DNA from: Tsukamurella paurometabola DSM 20162
Lineage (GTDB): Bacteria > Actinomycetota > Actinomycetes > Mycobacteriales > Mycobacteriaceae
Direction: 5' to 3'
Assembly (NCBI RefSeq): GCF_000092225.1
Contig: NC_014158.1
Location: 248,001 to 312,000, forward strand
DNA: 64,000 nt
Shown in pieces: positions 33,915 through 43,080 of the stretch (position 1 is its first letter; each line of letters starts with the position of its first letter). The notes beneath the pieces were generated by a model. That model saw only the letters and a program-made list of their open reading frames with translations, did no database searches and was not told where the DNA came from. The position numbers were made by a program, and so were the translations under genes.

Positions 33915-34007
33915 CCTTGGATTCTCACTTCCCCCAGCCATGTGCTGGATTACACGTGTCCAAGAACAGGGGGTAAGGCCCGGTGAACCTCGGGCCGCCC
34001 TCGACCA

Positions 34008-35240
34008 ATGAGCGGAGAGCGAATAGTGCAACCGATTTACGTCGGCGTCGACATCGGAAAGCGGTTTCACCACGCGTGCGTCATCGACGCTACGGGAAGC
34101 GTTCTGCTGAGCAGGCAGGTGCTCAACAGCGAGAGCGACTTGAACGCGATCGCCGCCGAAGTCGAACGGCAAGCTGAAGGTGCAGCGGTTTGGGTGATCG
34201 ACGTTGTCTCGGAGATCTCGGCGCTGTTGCTGGCGATCCTCGCCGCACGTGAGGTTGCCCATGTGGTGCGGTATGTACCGGGCGCGGCCGTATCGGCGAT
34301 GTCGAAATCCTTTGTCGGTGAGGGTAAAACCGACGCCAGAGACGCGAAGGTTATCGCGGAGCTCGGTCGCCTACGACGATCTCTGAGGACAGTGTCTCTG
34401 CGTGATGATGCGACAGCGGCATTGACAACGCTGACTTCCTATCGATCTGACCTAGCCGCAGAGTGGGTCGCCAACATCAACAGGCTCCGCGCAATCCTGA
34501 CCAGTATCTTTCCTGGTCTGGAACAGCAGCTTGACCTGTCGACCAAATTCCCGCTGATCCTCGTCTCGATGTTCTGCACGCCCACCGCCGTGATCGAGGC
34601 CGGCGAAAAGGGCGTCCACGAGGCTTTGCTGACCGCCGGGGTCTACCGGAACTCCGCTGCACGCCTAGCCGCGGCCGCGATGGAGTCGGCCAGGCATCAA
34701 TCCGTTCGTGGAGCTGGAGAGAGTGATATCGCAGCTCTTACAATGCGATTGGCCTCCCGGCTGCTGTTGCTTCTCGATGAACGGAAGCTGCTCGACAAGC
34801 AGATCGCTGAGTTGTTCCGACAGCATCGCCATGCTGCCCTGATTGAGTCGATTCCAGGACTCGGACCGCAACTCGGCGCCGAGCTATTGGTCTGTCTCAA
34901 CGGTGATATCCGGAACTTTGCCAACGCCGGCAAACTCGCCTCTTACGCTGGTTTGGTGCCGGTCCCGCGCGATTCAGGCCGAATATCGGGGAACATGCGT
35001 CGGCCGCGCCGCTACAATCGAAGATTGCGTCGTGTCTTCTACCTCGCGGCCATGACCAGCCTGAAAGACCCCGATAGTAGGTCGCGCCAGTATTACGACC
35101 GAAAACGATCGGAGAATCGCACGCATACGCAGGCGACACTGGCGCTCGCGCGCCGTCAAGTTGATGTCCTGTGGGCGGTACTACGCGACGAGCGCCCTTA
35201 CACCGGGGCCGCGCCGGAGGGCGCCGTCATGGCCGCTTGA
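34008..35240 (+). CDS. IS110-family transposase, intact
   Basis: The product has 410 aa. The N-terminal DEDD domain starts YVGVDIGKRFHHACVID and includes EGKTDARDAKVIAEL; the C-terminal Tnp-20 domain contains IESIPGLGPQLGAELLVCL and FANAGKLASYAGLVPVPRDS with the active Ser region. IS110 elements have no inverted ends, so the borders are not given. It is a different subgroup from the broken IS110 at 27927 (low similarity). Confidence 0.92.
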   Translation: MSGERIVQPIYVGVDIGKRFHHACVIDATGSVLLSRQVLNSESDLNAIAAEVERQAEGAAVWVIDVVSEISALLLAILAAREVAHVVRYVPGAAVSAMSKSFVGEGKTDARDAKVIAELGRLRRSLRTVSLRDDATAALTTLTSYRSDLAAEWVANINRLRAILTSIFPGLEQQLDLSTKFPLILVSMFCTPTAVIEAGEKGVHEALLTAGVYRNSAARLAAAAMESARHQSVRGAGESDIAALTMRLASRLLLLLDERKLLDKQIAELFRQHRHAALIESIPGLGPQLGAELLVCLNGDIRNFANAGKLASYAGLVPVPRDSGRISGNMRRPRRYNRRLRRVFYLAAMTSLKDPDSRSRQYYDRKRSENRTHTQATLALARRQVDVLWAVLRDERPYTGAAPEGAVMAA

Positions 35241-35466
35241 GGTCAAGTGGATCGTCCTGCCCGGGTTGACAACGTCATTGAGATTCTGGGCGCGCCGTGG
35301 AGAGTTGGACCAGTAGGTGGTCTCCGGCGCCCCTCGGTAGGAGGTCGGGTCTTATTGTCCTCGCGCCGCCGTTCGATGGAAGTACGCGGCGTTTCTGTCA
35401 GCGTGTCTGCTGTTCGGCGTGTCGTCTCGCGCGGAGCTGCCCTCGCGGACGCGCTAGCGTCACAGG

Positions 35467-35817
35467 GTGCGGGACAGTGGCGAGGGCGATGAGCATGGTC
35501 GACGGTGGGCTGCGTTGGCGGCGGACTACCAGCGGATCCGGCGGGCCGACGGCGATGTCACGCGGTGGTGGATGAGCTGGCATGACCTCACTCGGCTGCG
35601 CCTGAAGGCGCGCAGTACTCCTACCGCCCTGCGGTCCGCCGAGCCGCCTGTAGGGCATCGCGTTCTCGAACCGCAACGGTTCCAGTTCAAAGACCGCGAC
35701 GATGACGGGCCTTGGGCTGTGGACGAGCCCGCGGAAGCGTCACTTCTTCGGCTGGTGCACCGGCAGGTTCCCCATGCCTCTATCGACCGCGTGTCGGGCC
35801 GTCTACGCCCCTACTGA
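35467..35817 (+). CDS. Hypothetical protein, 116 aa, convergent with relaxase C-terminal part
   Basis: GTG start at 35467. Soluble and Arg/Asp-rich; segments WAALAADYQRIRRADGDV and WWMSWHDLTRLRLKAR look like a real protein. It overlaps the end of the relaxase fragment by ~38 nt in convergent orientation. No family was recognised; a fortuitous frame cannot be ruled out in DNA this GC-rich. Confidence 0.45.
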   Translation: MRDSGEGDEHGRRWAALAADYQRIRRADGDVTRWWMSWHDLTRLRLKARSTPTALRSAEPPVGHRVLEPQRFQFKDRDDDGPWAVDEPAEASLLRLVHRQVPHASIDRVSGRLRPY

Positions 35818-37930
35818 CGGGGCGGGCGGGGTCGTTGGCGAACCGACCGGCGCGGGCACGCGCAGCGTCCTTGCGCTGTTGCGCCTGCTGCTGAGCGTGT
35901 TCGAGCGCGGCCCCGCGTAGCTTCTGTTCAATTTTGAGCTGGGTCGGGTCGAGTTGGCTGCGGCGCTCTTGTTCGGTGAGGGCGGCTTGCTGGCGGGCGG
36001 TGATGGTGGCGGTGAGTTCGGCAATCTTGGCCTGCTGGCGGGCTTGGGCCTTCTCGGCTTCGGCGCGAGCGTTTTCGGTGTGCTCGCGCGCGGCTTGCAG
36101 AGCGCCGTCGGTGACGGGGTGCTTGCCGGCGCGGGCCTGTTCTTGGGAACGGGTGCGGCGTGCGTCTTCGGCTGCCTTCTCGGCGGCGGTGACCGCGGCT
36201 GTGCGGGTGTCGAGTTCGCGGGCGAGTTCGCGGCGGCGCGGTGAGAGCCGTCCGGTGTCGGCGAGCTCGCGGGCCACGGCGTCGCGCTTTGTTCGGGCGG
36301 TGTCGAGGGCATCGATCGCTTTGCGGTGGGCGGTGATGGCGTCGCGGTAGGGCTGCTCACGGGCGTAGCTGCGCTCGTAGAGGGCGAGCCTTTGCGCGGA
36401 GGCTTCGTGTTCGGCGACTTCGCGGGGTGTGTGGTGGCGCAGTTCGCGGAGACGGTCGGCGTGTTTGCGGCCGCCGGTGCGAGCGATGTAGTCGAGTTCG
36501 CTGGCGGGGAGCCGGCGGATGGAGTGCTGCTTGAACTCGGCCACGGTGCGCGCGGCGAGGGCCTTGCGTTCGGCAGCGGCCGGGTCGGCGGGTGCCTCGG
36601 TGTCGGGGGCGGTCTCGGCAGGTTCTGTGGCCGGCTCGGTATCGGGGCCGCGGGTCGCCTCATCGACGGCGCGGGCGGCCGCGGCGAGGGTGGCCGGGTC
36701 CAGCCCCGGAGCGAGAGCCGGGGTGGTTTCGGCAGCGAGCAGCTGCTCGGTGGTGAGCGCTGCGGCGACTGGTTGCGCCGCCTCGGGCTCGGTGTCGGCA
36801 GGTCTGTCGATAGCGAGCTGGTCGGCGGTGGCGCGGTCGTGGCTGTCGACGGCGTGGTGGGCGTGTTCGCGCAGGCTGCGGTCGGCGCCGGGATGCGCCG
36901 GGGGCAGTGCAGGCAGATCCGCCGGATCCGGCTCGGGGGTGAGGTCGGGTAGGGGTGCGAGTGCGGTCAGGGCGGCGTTCAGTTGCGCGTTGCCGGCGGG
37001 GTCGGCGTGTAGGTGGGCGGCGATCTGTGCGGGGCTCGGATCGGCCTGTTCGTTTGCGTGGGTGGGACGTCGGAGACTGCGCAGCAGGTGTGCGGTGTAG
37101 CTGGCGCCGGGAGAGAGGTTCTCGAGCCGGGTGTCGGCGTCGGCGAAGCGGGCCGGGATGTCGGTGGCTCCGGCAGCGTGCAGCCGGTCCACCGCATTTT
37201 CGATGGATCGTCGGCTATCGGGGTCGGCGTCGATGGTCGCCACGACCGCGGCGGGCAGGTGGGTGGCGAGGAGGTGGTCGGTGTAATCCCGGACGAACAG
37301 CTCACGCGCCGCACGGTGCTCTTGTGCGGCGACTGCGCTGGCGGGTGGGTTGATCTTGTAGGCGATGAAAGCGGGCAGGTTCCGTGCGGTCTCCAGCCCG
37401 TCATGCACGGCATTGAGTCGCGCGCCGATAACTGTGCTGCTAGCGCCTGATGCGATGAGCTGGTCGACCACGGAGCGGATGCGAGCCTTCCCGGCGGGGT
37501 CGGCGTCGATGGTCGCGACGATCGCGGCGGGCAGATGCGCGGCGAGGAGGTGGTCGGTGTAATCAGCCACCAGAAGATCGCGGGCGGCGGTGTAGGCGTC
37601 CCGCGCGGTCTGCGGGTCAGTGGACGCGGCGAGGGCCTCTTGGATGTGCTCGACCGCGGCCTTATGCCCGTCGTCCTTGGCGAGGACGACTGCGAGGATC
37701 GCGCGACTGTTATCGGCGGCCCTCTCGTCGCCGGCGCCGTGCAGGTGCTGGTCTTCGGTGTGTTCGTCGATGGTGGCGGGGGTGGCGGTGTAGGCGTGGT
37801 TTTCGGCCTTGCCGCGGGTCAAGGCGACGTAGAGGCCGCGTAGGTTCGCCGAGGCCGGGTTGATCAGTGCGCGGCAGACGGTCACGGTCAAGCCTTGGGC
37901 GCGGTGGATGGTCGCGGCGTAGCCGAGTTC
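35780..37930 (-). pseudogene. C-terminal 716 residues of the TrwC/TraA relaxase-helicase, detached
   Basis: The frame begins directly at the ISa border with ELGYAATIHRAQGLTV, the superfamily I helicase motif V region, and continues with LYVALTRGKAENH (motif VI). Behind that come tandem ~80-residue repeats (FVRDYTDHLLATHLPAA and LLVADYTDHLLAAHLPAA) and a long Ala/Glu/Arg-rich coiled tail (ARELADTGRLSPRRRELARE). It exactly supplies what the plus-strand relaxase at 16555 lacks, with motif spacing preserved if the two are joined after ...YLTANT. A start codon is missing, so it is presumably silent, unless translated from an ISa promoter. Confidence 0.9.
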
Positions 37931-37990
37931 GGGCCTGCTGCACGGGTAGGTGACATCTGATCTGTGGTGCCGAGGGGTGCCGCTGGAAGG

Positions 37991-38293
37991 ATGTGCACTG
38001 TGCCTAAGCCGTATCCGAAGGAGTTCCGCGACGATGTGGTCCGTGTCGCGCGTAATCGTGAGCCGGGAGTCCGTCTCAAGCAGATCGCTGCCGACTTCGG
38101 CATTAGCGAGTCGTGCCTGATGAACTGGGTGAAGACCGCCGATGTCGAGGCCGGCTCCAAGTCCGGGAGCAGTGCGGCGCAGTCGGCGACCGAGAGGCAA
38201 ATGCGTAAGCGGATTCGGCTCCTTGAGCAGGAGAATGAGGTCCTGCGTCGTGCGGCTGCGTATCTGTCGCAGGCGAACCTGCCGGGAAAATGA
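37991..38293 (+). CDS. ISa OrfA (copy 2)
   Basis: 100 aa, identical to OrfA of copy 1. Confidence 0.9.
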   Translation: MCTVPKPYPKEFRDDVVRVARNREPGVRLKQIAADFGISESCLMNWVKTADVEAGSKSGSSAAQSATERQMRKRIRLLEQENEVLRRAAAYLSQANLPGK

Positions 38294-39192
38294 TGTACCC
38301 GCTCGTGAAAGAGCTCGCCGACGACGGTGTTCCCGTCACGGTGTCGTGCCGGGTTTTGAAGCTCTCCCGTCAGCCTTACTACCGTTGGCTCGCCGCCCCG
38401 GTCCCCGCGACGGAGCTGGTCGAGGCGTATCGCGCGAACGCCCTGTTCGACGCCAGCGTTGATGATCCGGAGTTCGGTCACCGGTTACTCGCAGACGAGG
38501 CCCGCGCTGCCGGTGAGCCTATGGCGGACCGCACTGCGTGGCGGATCTGCCGCGACAACCGGTGGTGGAGCGTCTTCGGAAAGAAACGCTCGAGCAAGGG
38601 CGGCAAACCCGGGCCCGCGGTCCACGACGATCTATGCACCGTCACCGACGAGCACGGCAGGACTCGTCACCGGTTCACCGCAGATGCACCGAATCGGTTG
38701 TGGCTCACAGATATCACTGAACACAGGGCTCGGGAAGGGAAGCTGTATCTGTGTGCGATCAAAGATGCCTACTCCGGGCGGATCGTCGGCTACTCCGTCG
38801 ACTCGAGGATGAAGGCCCGGCTCGCCGTCAACGCCCTCAACAACGCTGTCGCGATGCGCGGTGATGTCACCGGATGCATAGTTCATAGTGACAGAGGATC
38901 GCAATTCCGGAGCCGAAAATTCCGACGTGCCTTGGAATATCACGGACTACGCGGATCAATGGGCCGAGTCGCCTCCTGCGGCGACAATGCCGCGATGGAG
39001 TCGTTCTTCAGCCTGCTGCAGAACAACGTCCTCGACCGCCACTGCTGGGCCACCCGGCAGGAACTGCGGACCGCGATCATCACCTGGATCGAACGGACCT
39101 ACCACCGCCGGCGCCGACAACGCCGCCTTGGACGATTGACACCCATCGCATTCGAGTCCACCATGAACCCGGCCGCGCCACACGCGGCCTGA
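38290..39192 (+). CDS. ISa OrfB (copy 2)
   Basis: 300 aa, identical to OrfB of copy 1. Confidence 0.92.
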   Translation: MMYPLVKELADDGVPVTVSCRVLKLSRQPYYRWLAAPVPATELVEAYRANALFDASVDDPEFGHRLLADEARAAGEPMADRTAWRICRDNRWWSVFGKKRSSKGGKPGPAVHDDLCTVTDEHGRTRHRFTADAPNRLWLTDITEHRAREGKLYLCAIKDAYSGRIVGYSVDSRMKARLAVNALNNAVAMRGDVTGCIVHSDRGSQFRSRKFRRALEYHGLRGSMGRVASCGDNAAMESFFSLLQNNVLDRHCWATRQELRTAIITWIERTYHRRRRQRRLGRLTPIAFESTMNPAAPHAA

Positions 39193-39266
39193 CCAACTTG
39201 TCACCTACCCGTGCAGCAGGCCCACGTGTAATCCAGCACATGGCTGGGGGAAGTGAGAATCCAAGG

Positions 39267-39596
39267 ATGGCCAGGAAGAGTTACACCGATGAGTTCCGGT
39301 GCCGGGCGGTGGACTTGTATGAGTCGACGCCGGGTGCGACGTTGCAGGGGATCGCGGCGGATTTGGGTGTGTCCCGGGGATCGTTGAAGGGGTGGGTCGA
39401 CAAGCTCGGCTCCGGGACGAGGACCGCGTCGGCTGCGGCGGGGGTGTCAGTGGGGCGGCGGGAGTCGCAGGCGGCGAGGATCACGAGGCTGGAGGCCGAG
39501 AATGGGGTGTTGCGGGTCGAGCAGGCAAAGCTTGCTGAGGAACGCGACATTCTCCGTCAGGCGGCGAAGTATTTCGCCGGGGAGACGAGTTGGTGA
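39267..39596 (+). CDS. ISb OrfA (copy 3)
   Basis: 109 aa, identical to OrfA of copy 1. Confidence 0.9.
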   Translation: MARKSYTDEFRCRAVDLYESTPGATLQGIAADLGVSRGSLKGWVDKLGSGTRTASAAAGVSVGRRESQAARITRLEAENGVLRVEQAKLAEERDILRQAAKYFAGETSW

Positions 39597-40501
39597 ACCG
39601 CTTCCAGTTCGTTGAGGACCACAAGGACGCCTACGGCGTGAAGCGGTTGTGCCAGGTGATTGGGATCGCGCGGTCGTCGTTCTACGCGTGGCTCGCTGCA
39701 GCGCAGGGGCGGGCCGCGCGGACGGCGGCTGACTCGGTGCTGGCGGGCCGGATCCGGGTGCTGCAAGACCCGAAACAGGGCGGGGATCGTGCTTACGGAG
39801 CGCCTCGGATCACCGCTGACCTCAACGCCGGCGCAGCCGAGAGTGAGCGGGTCAACCACAAGCGCGTGGCGCGCGTGATGCGTGAGCACGGCCTGGCCGG
39901 AATCCGGCTCCGCAAGCGTGTGAAGACAACCGTCCCGGATCAGTCCGGTCGACGCTTCCCAGATCTGATCGGCAGGAACTTCAGCACCGGCGGTCCTGGT
40001 CGCCGCTACGTCGGCGACATCACCTACCTGCCCATCGCCGACGGCAGCAACCTCTACCTCGCGTCGGTCATCGACCTGGGCTCACGCAAGCTGGCAGGCT
40101 GGTCGATGGCCACTCACATGCGCACCGAGCTCGTCGAAAACGCACTACGGGCCGCGCAGCGCGAACGCGGCACCCTGGCTGGGGCGATCTTTCACTCCGA
40201 CCACGGGTCGGTCTACACCTCGAAGGCCTACACCGCCCTCTGCGAGCACTTCGGCGTGACCCAGTCGATGGGAGCGATCGGCTCGTCCGCGGACAACGCC
40301 CTCGCTGAGAGCTTCAACGCGACCCTCAAACGCGAACTCCTCCAAGGCCGACCAGCGTTCGGCGACCAGGCCACGGCCTACCGGGCCGTGTTCCGGTGGG
40401 CCAACCGCTACAACACCCGCCGCCGGCACTCCGCGATCGGCAACATCACACCAAACACCTACGAAACCGCCTACCGCGCTACGCTCACGCAAGCGGCATA
40501 A
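39590..40501 (+). CDS. ISb OrfB (copy 3)
   Basis: 303 aa, identical to OrfB of copy 1. Confidence 0.92.
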   Translation: MVNRFQFVEDHKDAYGVKRLCQVIGIARSSFYAWLAAAQGRAARTAADSVLAGRIRVLQDPKQGGDRAYGAPRITADLNAGAAESERVNHKRVARVMREHGLAGIRLRKRVKTTVPDQSGRRFPDLIGRNFSTGGPGRRYVGDITYLPIADGSNLYLASVIDLGSRKLAGWSMATHMRTELVENALRAAQRERGTLAGAIFHSDHGSVYTSKAYTALCEHFGVTQSMGAIGSSADNALAESFNATLKRELLQGRPAFGDQATAYRAVFRWANRYNTRRRHSAIGNITPNTYETAYRATLTQAA

Positions 40502-41403
40502 CCGAAATGACATCGTGTCCAAGATCCAGGGGCAAGGCCCAACCCCTCTCACCACAACTGTACGCTCGAATCTCCTGAGGGGAGCATGGATATGCGATTT
40601 GGCTACACGCTAATGACAGAGCAGGCAGGCCCCGCCCAGCTAGTCCGGGACGCCGTAGCTGCTGAGGAAGCAGGCTTCGACTTCGAGGTCAGCAGTGATC
40701 ACTACTCTCCCTGGTTGTTGGCGCAAGGGCACGCGCCGTACGCGTGGTCGGTGCTCGGCGCGGTCGCCCACGTAACCTCGCGCGTTGACCTTATGACCTA
40801 TGTAACCTGCCCGACGATCCGGTACCACCCTGCCGTCGTTGCGCAGAAAGCGGCGACGATGCAGCTGCTCGCTGACGGCCGATTCACACTAGGGCTCGGC
40901 TCGGGAGAGAACCTCAACGAACACGTCGTCGGCGAAGGATGGCCCGGCATCCGCGATCGCCAAGCGATGCTCAGCGAGGCCATCGAAATTATCCGCAAGC
41001 TGCACGCGGGTGGCACCGTCGATTTCCGAGGCGAGTACTTCCAGGTCGATTCGGCACGCATCTGGGATCTCCCTGACAACGGAGTTCCGATCGGTGTTGC
41101 CGTCTCCGGCGATCGCGGGGTTAGCGAGTTCGCCACGCTCGCAGACCATCTGATCTCAACCGACCCGAGAAGGTCGCTGGTGGAGAAGTGGAACGCGAAC
41201 CCTGGGACCACACTGATCGGACAAGGCGCCCGTGCGATTGGTCAGCTTCCGATCTGCTGGGATCGCGAAAAGAACGCCGCTATCGAGCGTGCCCACGGCC
41301 TGTTCCGCTGGTTCGCTGGCGGCTGGGGCGTGAACGCAGACCTGCCAACACCTAGGGCGTGTTGCTAAAGAGGTTTCGGCTGCCGGTCGGTCACGCTTGG
41401 CGG

Positions 41404-41784
41404 ATGTCGCGTGATGTGATTTCTGATGAAGTGTGGGCGGTGATTGAGCCGCTGTTCCCGGCGGTGAAGTCGGTGGGGCGGCCTCCGGTTGATCGTCGGC
41501 TGGTAGTTGAAGCGACGGCGTGGCGGTTCCGGACAGGGGCTCCGTGGCGTGACCTGCCGGAACGGTTCGGCAACTGGAACACGATCTACAAGAATTTCAG
41601 TCGCTGGGCTGAACAGGGTATCTGGGCTCGGCTGCTGGAGCAGCTGCAGGCGATGGCGCATGGCTGCGGGGCGTTGGACTGGGTCGCCTCGATTGATTCG
41701 ACCATCGTGCGGGTGCATCAGCACGGCGCGACCCTTCCGCGTGACACAGGGGGATCGGTCGAGTTACAAGAAGTTCGGCGATGA
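41404..41784 (+). CDS. IS5-family transposase, 5' ORF
   Basis: 126 aa. It has the DUF4096 start (ISDEVWAVIEPLFP; WRFRTGAPWRDLPERFGNW) and the first catalytic Asp in SIDSTIVRVHQHG. It runs out of frame after RDTGGS at the G5 run 41749-41753. Confidence 0.88.
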   Translation: MSRDVISDEVWAVIEPLFPAVKSVGRPPVDRRLVVEATAWRFRTGAPWRDLPERFGNWNTIYKNFSRWAEQGIWARLLEQLQAMAHGCGALDWVASIDSTIVRVHQHGATLPRDTGGSVELQEVRR

Positions 41785-42277
41785 GCCCTCCGATCATGCG
41801 ATCGGCCGCTCCCGAGGCGGCCTGACAACCAAGAATCATCTAGTCAGCGACGGGAAAGGGAGAGTGCTTGCGTTCATCCTCACGCCAGGTCAGGTGGCTG
41901 ATACGAGCATGCTGCCCGAGACTATGCAGCAAATCCGAGTCCCGACCGCTGGTCGTCCCCGCACCCGCCCGGACCGGTTGCTCGCCGACAAGGGCTACCC
42001 CTCGAAAGCGAACCGGACCTGGCTACGTCAGCGCGGCATCGCCACCACCATCCCCGAACGGGACGATCAAATCGCCCACCGGCGTAAGAAGCCCGGCAGG
42101 CCTATAGAGTTCGGCGATACACAACGCCACCGCTACCGCGGCCGCAATGTCGTCGAACGCTGCTTCAACAAGATCAAGCAGTGGCGCGGACTGGCGATGC
42201 GATCAGACAAGTACGCCCGCAACTACCACGCCGGCATCTGCCTCGCTGCGGCCCTCGACTGGGTAAGCGCCGTGTGA
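41744..42277 (+). CDS. IS5-family transposase, 3' ORF (second frame)
   Basis: The frame that opens past the G5 run encodes the remaining DDE domain: RSRGGLTTKNHLV, LLADKGYPS (second Asp) and RYRGRNVVERCFNKIKQWRG (Glu). Fusion to the first ORF needs a +1 (or -2) shift, most likely at the G5 run. Such a shift is known for IS427-type elements, so this need not be a mutation. Start coordinate is approximate. Confidence 0.8.
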   Translation, partial: TQGDRSSYKKFGDEPSDHAIGRSRGGLTTKNHLVSDGKGRVLAFILTPGQVADTSMLPETMQQIRVPTAGRPRTRPDRLLADKGYPSKANRTWLRQRGIATTIPERDDQIAHRRKKPGRPIEFGDTQRHRYRGRNVVERCFNKIKQWRGLAMRSDKYARNYHAGICLAAALDWVSAV

Positions 42278-42279
42278 CT

Positions 42280-42714
42280 TCAGTACTCGTCAAATGCGGG
42301 CGCCTGCGCGCGTTGCGTAGCCCTGGCCTGCGGGTTTAAACCTTCACACCAAGACGGGTACACGCGAAAGCCGCGCTTGCCCCCACGGTCACTCGCCGAG
42401 GCAATCCCCAACTCCGCAAGATGGCTGGCGGAGAACTTGAAAACGCCGCGCCGACCTTCGCTCTCCACAAACACCAATAGCCCAGCATCGAGCCGCTCGA
42501 CGCTGAACGGCAGCGTCTGCCCGTCCATACCCCGCCGCCAAAAGGCGACGAAGGCGCCTGGCTTTGTCGGCGTGTTCCGAGCGGTCCGGACGTGCCACTC
42601 GCGGCCCGCAATCTGCGCCACACCCGACTCGTAGTCACTGTTCTGCGCCTCGGGCTCCACCGAAACGGTCAAGCCGAACTTGGACGCCCAGACCCGGAAC
42701 GCGCTGAATCCCAC
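42280..42714 (-). CDS. MepB-like protein carried inside the IS5-family element
   Basis: 144 aa. The MepB pattern is clear: GAFVAFWRRG, then FKFSASHLAELGIAS, then GKRGFRVYPSWC and a TQRAQ end. The Staphylococcus aureus relative is the third gene of mepRAB, of unknown function. It converges on the transposase gene with 2 bp between stops and lies wholly within the inverted repeats, so it moves with the IS. Confidence 0.85.
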   Translation of the reverse strand: MGFSAFRVWASKFGLTVSVEPEAQNSDYESGVAQIAGREWHVRTARNTPTKPGAFVAFWRRGMDGQTLPFSVERLDAGLLVFVESEGRRGVFKFSASHLAELGIASASDRGGKRGFRVYPSWCEGLNPQARATQRAQAPAFDEY

Positions 42715-43080
42715 GGCATCAACATACCGACCTCAGCGGCGCAGAAGCAGGCCAGGTTCACACCCTTTAGCAACACGCCCTAAGGGATTTGCAGCCGCTA
42801 CCCAGTTCGTTACTCCTGAGGACGCCGCTGGCTCCATTCCGTGTGGTCCGGATCTAGACGCCGTTGTAGAGGCAGTGCGCCCCTTCCGAGATGCTGGCTT
42901 CACAGACGTGGCACTCGTCCAGGTCGGCGGAGACACGCAGGAACAGTTCCTAGCAGAGGCAGCGGGACCGCTCCTTGAGCGCCTACGCGCTGCCTAGCCG
43001 AGTGACTTCGCGCTTAGCGTCGCGGTCAGTGCCAATATAATCGATTGGAAGCGGGCGTACTGATTCTCGGGTGAGAGCTT

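Larger units (their letters stand above)
32641..33981 (-). mobile_element. ISb copy 2, 1341 bp
   Basis: Complete copy with both ends and a GGT duplication (32638-32640, 33982-33984). It is inverted relative to copy 1 and lies just upstream of the intact IS110-family transposase gene, probably in its left end. Confidence 0.95.
37931..39223 (+). mobile_element. ISa copy 2, 1293 bp
   Basis: Complete copy, inverted relative to copy 1. Flanking trinucleotides (TTC and ACG) do not match. On the right it abuts ISb copy 3 exactly, replacing the first 24 bp of that element. Confidence 0.93.
39224..40540 (+). mobile_element. ISb copy 3, left 24 bp lost, 1317 bp
   Basis: Starts at ACGTGTAATCC, i.e. 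24 bp inside the normal end, where ISa copy 2 joins. The right end is complete (…GGCAAGGCCC). With the outer left end gone it should no longer move on its own. Both ORFs are intact and may act in trans. Confidence 0.93.
41355..42780 (+). mobile_element. IS5-family element (IS427-like) with a MepB-like passenger gene, 1426 bp
   Basis: A 16-bp perfect inverted repeat (GGGCGTGTTGCTAAAG) marks both ends, with TA duplicated at 41353-41354 and 42781-42782. The transposase is split over two frames. Between its stop (42277) and the right end lies a complete minus-strand MepB-like gene; ordinary IS427-type elements are only about 0.8-0.9 kb. Confidence 0.93.
40586..42997 (+). pseudogene. F420-type LLM-class oxidoreductase (TIGR03557-like), interrupted by an IS5-family element
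   Basis: The ATG at 40586 has a GGGGAG site. The first 256 codons (40586-41354) show the luciferase-like F420 pattern: MRFGYTLMTEQAGP, SSDHYSPWL, GRFTLGLGSGENLNEHV and DFRGEYFQVDSARIWDLP. The end (42783-42997) continues KGFAAATQFVTPEDAAGS. Removing the IS and one TA joins LPTP to KGFA in frame, giving 327 aa, the normal length. The family includes glucose-6-phosphate dehydrogenase-like enzymes using coenzyme F420. The gene is now broken, and its promoter region is also cut short by ISb ending 45 bp upstream. Confidence 0.9.

Noticed and set aside
37931-40540. Idea that ISa plus ISb at 37.9-40.5 kb form a composite transposon with cargo
   Set aside because: The elements abut directly with no cargo between, and ISb has lost its outer 24 bp.
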